Below, piece by piece: positions 56,552 through 64,000 of a stretch of 64,000 bases of DNA. This DNA comes from Channallabes apus (Eukaryota > Chordata > Actinopteri > Siluriformes > Clariidae). The position numbers were made by a program, and so were the translations under genes. The first letter of the stretch is position 1. Every line of letters begins with the position of its first letter. The stretch is from contig CM060121.1 in NCBI GenBank assembly GCA_030522415.1, forward strand, positions 18,256,642 through 18,320,641, given 5' to 3'. The notes under the pieces are model-generated. The model was given only the letters and a program-made list of their open reading frames with translations. It did no database searches and was not told where the DNA came from.

Positions 56552-59500
56552 GGCATTTCTTTTTCTAGCTTGTGTAACGGGTTTGACCCTAAGTGCACGG
56601 GCCACACCATGAAACACGGACACGAGGCAAGGTCTTACAGGAAAAAGGGTAATTTATTTAGAAAACTGGGTAAGGAAAGGGTTAAAGGCTCTCGGCGGCA
56701 GGGATGCGAAAGCGGGCTCTACACGGAAGTGAAGGTGCCGCGGGAGCTCGCGCAGCTCGTTCACGCGCTCCTCTCGCGGACATCAAAGGCGCCCCCCTTT
56801 TTAAAGTCTTTGGGGCGCATCACATCGCCCCGGTCTTGTGCCACTGTCTCTCATAAAATCCACCGCGTCGCAAAGTCCAGCTTCCCAACAGTCAGACCCC
56901 GAGCTACACTCCCCGCTGTGTTTTATAGCGCTGGGATCATTAGCGGCGATAGCTCATGGGCCGTTGCCTGATTCTGCGGCCCTGCTCCTTCACATACCTA
57001 AAGGGGGGGGGGGAGGCCGCCTAACTAGTGAGCGAGGTGCGATATCAATCTGGGCGCACGCCCATCACAGGCACACGCCGTGATGCTCTGTAAGTAAGCT
57101 AAACTAGCAAAGCTAGTGGGCATAAATAGGTTATGTTTAGGAAAATGGTATCGGATCGGTACGTGGACTCAAATACTCGTCGATTCCGATGCCAGATTTT
57201 TTTGTGGTATCAGTAGCATTTCCGATACCAGTATCGGAATCGGAACAACCCTACTATCTAGTACACTTCACTTAACATCCACGGAATAATGTTACATAGA
57301 ACCAGCCCTGTAGACTAAGTGTATGCACATGCATGTTTGTGCTTTCTCATTGACATTATTTAAATAAGTGAAATTTTGTTTGTGTGACAGCCTTGATTAA
57401 TGGCAGTACAATACAAGGCATAATCATACCCAAACCCATTGTGTAATGAGTTCCATTACATATTTAGTTTTTATTATATCACTCGCACTTGAGTGAGTTT
57501 GTACTTGTACACTCCTAAATATGTAACTATGGCTGGGCGATATAGCAAAAAAGTTATTTCGTAAATTTTTGGCCCATATTGAACAATAACGATATACATT
57601 TCGATATAAGCTGTTAATGCTGCCAGCTTTAAGAGAGAATCCCAACAATGACTGAAGTCACAAAAATTAAAGTGTTCATTAAATTACATTTTAAAGTATA
57701 GTTTATTAACAAAAACAGATGACCGATTTGGCCTTAAAAATTAAGATACTATAGGCACATGCTCAGAATCTTTACAAGGCAAAGATTTTTATTTAAAAAA
57801 AAAAAATTTGTTTGTGATGATAAAAAGTATCTTGTGATGATATATTACAATGTTTTGAGATTTTTAAACAATAATGAGAAACAACATTTAGACCACACAC
57901 ACTAGGGCTGTCTTTTTATCCCACAATTCAGAGTTAAATGAAGGCTATTTCACACGGCCCCAATAAACTGACATAGTGGCTTAAGCATGCAATGACAACA
58001 AAAATGGAATGAATTATGCAGCTATCAATCTGGGCCAGGACAATTTCACTTTTACTATATAGTTGGGTACCTGCTAGGTGTTGTATAGTTCATATTTGCT
58101 TGGCCAGAATGGTTTAAGCCACCAAAATAACGTTTTATTGATAAACTGCGCAGCTTTTGCCAACGTGAACACTCCCGTTAGTAACGAGGCGAATAAGGAG
58201 CTAAACTTCAGCCGCAGAATGAGACGCTGCGCAATAAGTTCAAGTAGGCTTTGTCATTTCAACCATATACAGTTAGGACACAGTGAAACGAAACAACATT
58301 CCTCCAGGACCAAGGTGCTACATGCAACATAAATTTACAACATGAAATAACAGAAAACTAAACTAGCTAACTAAGGGGCATAGTTAGCTGGCTAGCAAAG
58401 ACAAGACAGATGGACCTAACATAAATTAACTAAAAAAAACTAACTAGCTAAGGAAGACTAGCTACAGGGTTTTTCAGACAATAGACAACATAAAGTGCAC
58501 GTGCAAATGTGCAAACAAAAGCAACAAAGTGACAGTGCGACAACATAACATAATAATAAGGTGTTGAGATGATGAGTTGAGGTAGTGGAGAAACAATAAA
58601 CATTCCTTAACTTAACGTAGCAGCAAGAATTGAGAAGTAAAGAAGTTAGTGCAAAAAAGTAGTCCAGTAATGTATATTGTGCAAAAGAGCATTTACAGGT
58701 TGATCTGTATGATAGTTTGGTGGTGTAGAGGTCAGTGTGTTTGCGCATTGTGTTGATTAGTCAGTCCAGTCCCAATGTTTTGAGGTAGTTGAGTTAAGCT
58801 GAGTGATAATGTTTGTATGTGTGTGTGAGTGTTTATCAGTCCAGTCTCTTTTTGTTGAGGAGACGGATCGCTTGTGGAAAAAGCTGTTGCACAGTCTGGA
58901 TGTGAGGCCCAAATGCTTCGGTACCTTTTTCCAGATGGCAGGAGTGTGAAGTGTGTGTGAGAAGGGTGTGTCCGATCAGCCACAATGCTGGTGGCTTTAC
59001 GGATGCTGCGTGTGGTGTAAATATCTTCAATAGAGGGGAGAGAGACCCCGATGATCTTCTCTGCTGTTCTCACTATCCGCTGTAGGGTCTTGCGGTCCGA
59101 TATGGCACAATTCCCAAACCAGACAGTGATGCAGCCGCTCAGGATGCTCTCGATAGTTCCTCTATAAAAGGTGGTCAGGGTCGGTGGTGGAAGCTGGGCC
59201 TTTCTCAATCTTCTCAGAAAGAAGAGACGCTGTTGGGCTTTCTTGTGCAGGGAGCTGGTGTTGAGGGACCAGCTGAGGTCCTTCTCCAGGTGGACGCCCA
59301 GGAATTTGGTGCTTTCGCCGATCTCCACAGAGGAGCCGTCGATGCTCAGCGGAGAGTGGTTGCCTCGTGTCCTCCTAAAGTCAACAACCATCTCCTCTGT
59401 CTTGTCAACATTCAGAGACAGGTTGTTGTCTTTACACCAGTCCGTTAGCCTCTGCACTTCCTCTCTGTACGCTGACTCGTCGTTCTTGCTAATGAGACCC

Positions 59501-61133
59501 ACCACGGTCATGTCATCAGCGAACTTGATGATGTGATTGGAGCTGTGTGTTGCTACACAGTCGTGAGTCAGCAGTGTGAACAGCAGGGGACTGAGAAGAC
59601 AAACGAATCGGAAGTTGCGAATAAGGAGCTAACTTCAGCCGCAGATTGAGACGCTGTGCAATAAGGAGCCAAACGAATCAGAAGCTGCGAATAAGATGCT
59701 AAACTTCAGCCTCGTGTGCTTAGGGGCATCATATCTTTCGCTAGAAAGTTAGAAACTGCCCTGGTTATATCCTTGCTCCTTTTGGAACACCTTTCATAAG
59801 GTGTAATGGCCACGAAAGACGACATGATCGGGCCGATGACGACATGAAACGACATGAAAATGCGGGTCAATGCTACTCCGTCAACTAGCAGGGCTAGCAG
59901 TGGGGCTGTACCAACGGCCCGCATTTTCATGCTTTCAGTGTGGTCGTTTGGGTGATGTGTTCATATAACGGAGTTCGTGCTACCTTTTTTGTCGACAATT
60001 TCAACATCTTTGGATAATAACTCGAGGTTAGATTCACTTTCGTCGCTGCTTCCACTAAATTTTTTTTTTGTTGTCCTGGTGTCAAGTTTGCTTCGCAAAG
60101 TGCGGTAGGAAATTAACTTTGACCTGCACGGCATGCGCAAGCTGCACGCTGATTGGTTGTCGTCGTATTGTTCTGCTGTGTGATTGGCTCTTAGATTAAT
60201 CCATATTGAGCAAAAAATGTCTAGAGCTTTTCATCATTTTTAAAATCAAATAAATCGCGATTCGATATGATGTCCTTTATCGGCCCAGCCCTATATGTAA
60301 CTGAAGCTCTTGTCCCATAATTGAATGATTTTTGTGCTGCACTGCTACTACATGATTGGCTGATTAGATAATTATACGAACGAGCAGGTGTTCCTTTTAA
60401 AGTGGCAGTTGAGTGTATGTATATCTGATAGCCACTTATTTGTTAAAATGTTTTGACATGCTGATTGTCAAATGCTATAGCATTAAACATGCGACACACT
60501 AGAGAGGAAGAACATGAGTTATAGTATATGTTCACTAATGTGTTGTATATTGTGAACAGAAGAGCATTTGTGTTTGACCTCACCTTTGTAAATTATTCTG
60601 GAATCAGGACTTAATTTTTGGAGGTCAAAATATTTAACATGAAAACATCATATATGAGAGAGGGAAACATGAATGTTTTTACAAGTTTATTTTGCCACAT
60701 AAACTTGTTTTTTATGCAGTTGGCACTAATGAGAACAATCACAGAATAAAAAAACTGTTGTGTAAAACCTGTTTCTGATTTAAACTAAAATATTTATACA
60801 GGGACTGCTTTATTTTTCTTTAATCACCTTAACAATGTGTCAAATTGACTTTTGCAGGTTTTATAACATGTCTATTAATGTATCATTCAGCTCTACTTGT
60901 AAGGTATATTAGGGACCATGAGAAGCCAATCATTTATTGTAGTCCTCTGTAAACAAATGAGTATGGTCAAATGAAAGTATACAAATGGAATTCACTTGGT
61001 TTTAAGGTTTGTAATCACAGAACCGTTCTGATTTTTGTTAATAGGAGAAGATCAAGTTAAACTTTCTGTGCAGGAAACCACGCCGGCTATGCAACCACCT
61101 TTAAACACGAGTTCTGTAAGACCCTGGTACTAA
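51848..61133 (+). CDS. Three-exon gene for a 60-residue protein, unrecognised
   Basis: Coding exons: 51848-51866, 53383-53457 and 61045-61133 (19 + 75 + 89 nt = 61 codons with stop). Both junctions are phase 1. Donors are G|GTAAGT and CAG|GTAAAT; acceptors are TTTTTGTTCCAG with a long pyrimidine tract, and TTTTTGTTAATAG. The protein starts MESNRCG. A segment at about 8-29 alternates aromatic/aliphatic residues with arginines (SRFTWIRRTLESVFRFLVCG), a likely basic amphipathic helix with a nearby cysteine. The tail is polar, proline-containing and ends SVRPWY. There is no signal peptide and no clear transmembrane span. I do not recognise the family. It could also be a short isoform or the 5' end of a larger gene continuing right of the window. 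The second intron is 7.6 kb of nested transposons. Confidence 0.5.
54440..55450 (-). pseudogene. Old Tc1/mariner relic
   Basis: Minus-strand frames preserve decayed fragments (KLYGDVDLVF, LAPAHSTETTTNWFADHDIP) of the second catalytic region. The 5' terminus area near 55380-55430 reads GTAATGAATCTAGAACGAGT. Many stops. It lies in the second intron of the 60-residue gene. Confidence 0.75.
55501..56305. mobile_element. Harbinger-like MITE with TAA target duplication
   Basis: Terminal inverted repeats of about 55 bp: TGGCGCTTTTCCACTGCATA at the left and the inverse, ending TGCAGTGGAAAAGCACCA, at the right. TAA flanks both sides (55498-55500, 56306-56308), the 3-bp duplication typical of PIF/Harbinger. 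A V-SINE (55579-55779) is inserted near its left end. A 65-codon internal ORF at 55909-56106 may be a transposase scrap but shows no recognisable motif. Confidence 0.85.
55579..55779 (-). mobile_element. tRNA-derived SINE (V-SINE-like), near complete
   Basis: Inverse of the 5410 copy: GGCATTTGGCAGACGCTCTT at the left (tail), GGGTTAAGGGCCTTGCTCAA in the body, and CCACTGAGCTACCCCTG at the right (A-box head). Confidence 0.88.
56328..57252. mobile_element. Non-autonomous hAT-like element with GATACC-rich ends
   Basis: Ends AGAGATGTTCCGATACCA and the inverse, ending CGGAATCGGAACAACCCT. Both subterminal regions are full of CCGATACC/GGTATCGG repeats. TATCTAGT borders the left (56320-56327) and appears again at 57255-57262, a probable target duplication with a slightly uncertain edge. 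The core has an 88-bp (TA)n and an unusually CpG-rich 560-1050 bp segment (about 56650-57080). Confidence 0.75.
56460..56548. repeat. (TA)n microsatellite
   Basis: Pure TA dinucleotides inside the preceding element. Confidence 0.97.
57529..60292 (-). mobile_element. hAT-like element containing a LINE insertion
   Basis: Ends ATGGCTGGGCGATAT and the inverse TATCGGCCCAGCCCT, with the 10-bp ATATGTAACT repeated on both sides (57519-57528, 60293-60302). On the minus strand near 59940-60060 a reading frame with acidic residues followed by EIVDKKGSTNSVI resembles the N-terminal zinc-finger (ZBED) region of hAT transposases, now interrupted. The middle is occupied by LINE sequence and short tandem units. 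Family assignment is tentative because hAT normally makes an 8-bp duplication. Confidence 0.65.
58240..59605 (-). mobile_element. 5'-truncated non-LTR retrotransposon (LINE)
   Basis: Minus-strand frame begins inside reverse transcriptase: LSPLLFTLLTHD, then IIKFADDMTVVGLI with the FADD catalytic box, LSLNVDKTEEMVVDFRR, STKFLGVHLEKDLSWS, KAQQRLFFLRRLRKAQLP, and LLPSGKRYRS near the C-terminus. The protein frame runs to about 58732; the 3' UTR continues left. The order and spacing fit the thumb/C-terminal part of L2/CR1/Rex-type LINEs. The 5' end is truncated. Confidence 0.85.
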
Positions 61134-62452
61134 AACTGGGTGAATCACCACCAGAGAAGCACAGCACAACAAGAACACCATGTTGCAGTGCAGAGCCCAT
61201 CTGTATAGTCATCATATAACGTGCCTTCTGGCTACTATTCCATTCCTGTAGCCTTATTTGGCTAAGCAGATTCTCAGTCATCCAGATTTGGTCATGTGGA
61301 AGTTACATCATGTCAACTTCTATATGGAAACTGTTGCATCCTGAGCCACCTTCTGTTATCAGCAGAACTGAAAGTATCATCAATCATCACACCTGATGAA
61401 TCTTCAGCCTTAGGAGATTTTGGAAGACACCGTGGATGCCTTTTCTGTATATACGTACATGTGCTTGGCAGTGTTTTGTCCTTTTCTCAGCTTTTCTTTT
61501 TTCGCTATGCACTTTTTAACTGATCGTGCAATTCAACTCTTGCACTTTTTAATGTACGGTTAAACCTTGGATTGCGAGCATAATTAAGCATTGTTAAGCA
61601 CTCGTATATAAATTTCCCCATAAGAAATAATGGAAACTACAATCATTCGATCTACAACCCAAAATACATATAAAAAAAATTACTTCAAAATATAAAGTAA
61701 AACAAATTAACTTGCACCTTACCTTTGAAATTAATCGTGCCTGAAGTAAGGCAAGAGGGGGAGGGAGGAGGCTACTGTTTAGGATGACTTTCTCTCAAAC
61801 ACATTAACAGAAACACTGCTCTGTCAGGAAACTTCTTTAACAAAGAATCTCTCTGACACTCACGCACACTGACACTGAGCATAGGAGACAATTACCCACA
61901 AGTCCACAGCGTGCGTGAGGGAGATGAACCATTGGCTCAGTTGTGATCATGTGACGCTCACCAGACAGAGTGGACGCATACTACACGTATGTCAAGACCT
62001 TTCTCTTTTACCAGGTTAAAATTTATTTTAAAATTTATCTCGTCTTGCAAACGCTTACAGGTTTCCAAGTTTCCATTGTATATGTGTAAAAATGTTACCA
62101 CATTTAAAAAAAAAAGTTATTTTAACTGTAACACCAATTTTATAGCACTCTTTTATAGCTATATTCCATTCTTGTAGTATAAGTTTTTAATTTTGCAATA
62201 TAATTAAAATAATGTAATTGTTTGTTAATTTATTCACCCCTCTTCAAATTGTCTTTTGAGTAAACTGAGTAATATTTGGGGTGATAAAAAAAAATGAGGG
62301 GGAAAAAATACATGATGATGCTGTATTAATTTAATTTGCAAAATTGGTGCTTTCAGTGTAATGGAATGTATTGAGAGCTTAAAATGTGGTGAACTTAACA
62401 TTTCTCATGTAAATATATGGTCTGTTTGTTGTATACTGTATGTATATATTGT
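61134..62452. other. Probable 3' UTR of the 60-residue gene and repeat DNA
   Basis: Non-coding sequence after the stop. At 61560-61640 an AACCTTGGATTGCGAGCA segment resembles the end of a short fish DNA element. No polyadenylation signal could be assigned with confidence. Confidence 0.4.
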
Positions 62453-62536
62453 AGGGATGTAACGGTATTGTAAATACCGTCGTACCGCAATACATTTTTT
62501 TTTTCAATAATACCGTGGTCGCTTGACGACTAAATG

Positions 62537-62871
62537 ATAGGTCTTCTGAGAAAAGTTTGCTCAGGCGAATGGAGCGAACGGAAAGTAGCGGGAACTACAG
62601 TTCCCATCAGCCCAGGCGTGACCATCCTTTGCGGTCTGTTGTCGCTACAGATCCAGTAATGCACACATCCGATTTAAAACCCGCTTACTCCATAATGATT
62701 GATTACTCTTTCCATCTCTTTTTCTTCGCCGCTAATAGCAGCACCTGCCATTTCCGCATTACTGGATCTGTAACGACAACAGACCGCAAAGTATGATGGT
62801 CACGCCTGGGCTGATGGGAATTGTAGTTCCTGCTTCATCCCGTACCACTAAACTTTTCTCAGAAGACCTAT
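62537..62871. repeat. Large imperfect palindrome
   Basis: The left arm (62537-62663) and right arm (62757-62871) are inverses over two blocks: 22 bp at the outside and about 70 bp inside that includes CATCAGCCCAGGCGTGACCA. The loop is about 93 bp. Confidence 0.9.
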
Positions 62872-63107
62872 AGTTTTATCGAGTCATTTCGGTTTCTCTC
62901 TGAAAAGAAACGAGAATGGGGGGAAAAAATTCTGTCTCTGTCTGGATAAGTGAGTGAATGAGTTGAGTGTTTTCAAGAATACTAAATTGAAACTTTATTT
63001 TTTTTATATGGTTTAATCATTTTTTGTTATTAAAATTGAAAAATTTAAGTTTGTTTCAAAGTTTACAGATAGATGGCTAATTTGATATGTTCAGTGTTCA
63101 TGTAAAC

Positions 63108-63886
63108 CAGTGGTTCTCAACCTTTTTTTGCAGTGGGCCGCACTATGTCCAAGTTCAAATCTCATGGGCCGCATATTATTTACATATGACGTCATCAACG
63201 CGAAATAACCAGATATTATGCATCTAAAATTATTACAATTAGATGTATTATTATCATTAGAGAGTATAATTCTACTTACCATTAATGGGACACCTGATGT
63301 CGGGAGCCGACCAATTTGGTGAAATTCGGCTCAAAAGGAGTAACAGCACAATGAAGTTGTGAAGTGTAGTCTAAGACGCGTGCGGAAACGTGACTTGATG
63401 CGCGTAATTGCAGAAAATGTGCATTCACAACTGTATGCCGATGCAAATATGGAAAGCACTTTTGAACCTGAGGTTTTGTCTAGAGATGTTTCGCCACATT
63501 TCTGCAACTGAGGATGACTGCTGCGCGGTTTGGCTGTGTCCTCTTGCCTGAACATCCATCAGTTCATCTTCAAACCGAAAGTTAGTTGATGACTGTTTTA
63601 AATCTGTCAGACCACGCGCGCTTGTAATTGTGCGCGTTAACTGTGTAATTGCATCAGTTCATAGTTGCGTCAGTTCTGCACATATATGAAAACATGATCA
63701 CCAAAATGATTTTATGAAAAGTATAGTTCAAAGTTTGTTTAATACATTTATTTGTTTAATAAATTTTTTTAAATTAATTGTAAAACCATTATTTTATTTT
63801 ATTTTATTTATTTATTTATTTATTTTACGTGGTCAGCATCGCGGGCCGCATTTGCATTGTGACTGGCCGCAGGTTAAGAACCACTG
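63108..63886 (-). mobile_element. hAT element, deleted, with perfect 8-bp target duplication
   Basis: Ends CAGTGGTTCTCAACCT and AGGTTAAGAACCACTG, flanked by ATGTAAAC on both sides (63100-63107, 63887-63894). The minus strand near 63360-63480 encodes SIFASAYSCECTFSAITRIK and SRFRTRL, a remnant of the C-terminal hAT dimerisation region. The rest of the transposase is missing. Confidence 0.9.
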
Positions 63887-64000
63887 ATGTAAACTGTTTA
63901 ATAAACACTTCTGGCACTTTTTTCGAGTCTCTTCATTAGTTTAGTTTTTCCTTTAAATTATTCAATAAATACAGTACCGTGCCATTCATACCGAGGTATT

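Larger units (their letters stand above)
62453..64000. mobile_element. Element with GGTATTG/ACCGT termini, runs off right edge
   Basis: It starts AGGGATGTAACGGTATTGTA. The last bases of the window, CAGTACCGTGCCATTCATAC plus CGAGGTATT, look like the approaching inverse end. It contains a large hairpin (62537-62871) and an inserted hAT element (63108-63886). Not classifiable without the right end. Confidence 0.55.

Overview
The window is vertebrate nuclear DNA, almost certainly from a teleost fish. It has split genes with GT/AG introns, CpG-rich promoters, several Tc1/mariner families, PIF/Harbinger and hAT elements, tRNA-derived SINEs, a 5'-truncated LINE and long (TA)n tracts. The order within teleosts is not resolved from the sequence alone.

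Six known genes were rebuilt exon by exon, with splice phases that close. Left to right they are: hmgxb4 (minus, positions 943-3483, its HMG box lying off the left edge), ankrd54 (minus, 5167-9828, 296 aa), foxred2 (minus, 11225-18468, 686 aa), hmox1 (plus, 24061-26711, 273 aa), mcm5 (minus, 27314-33746, 736 aa) and gcat (minus, 40173-49645, 427 aa). Human relatives of all six lie on chromosome 22q12-q13, so this is a conserved block. Only hmox1 is on the plus strand; it is divergent from foxred2 and convergent with mcm5.

The genes do not form one pathway. HMGXB4 is a chromatin/HMG factor, ANKRD54 an ankyrin adaptor, FOXRED2 an ER-lumen flavoprotein of ER-associated degradation, HMOX1 the heme-degrading stress enzyme, MCM5 a subunit of the replicative helicase, and GCAT the mitochondrial second step of threonine breakdown. 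Promoter motifs fit these jobs: a Maf/AP-1 stress element and TATA box upstream of hmox1, E2F-like and CCAAT motifs upstream of mcm5, and a YY1-type motif in the hmgxb4 first exon.

Right of gcat I do not recognise a known gene. A three-exon reading frame on the plus strand (51848-61133) encodes a 60-residue protein with matching phase-1 junctions and a CpG-rich, E-box-containing promoter. This is the best candidate for something undescribed. A second, weaker candidate is a 47-codon lysine/arginine-rich ORF at 50378-50521 (minus).

The rest is mostly transposon strata. A Harbinger element (about 34580-39250) carries both of its genes in broken form and was itself hit by a Tc1 copy and a SINE. 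A Tc1 copy in a gcat intron keeps a 317-codon DDE transposase ORF. From 53.5 kb to the right end the sequence is largely nested DNA transposons with readable target-site duplications.
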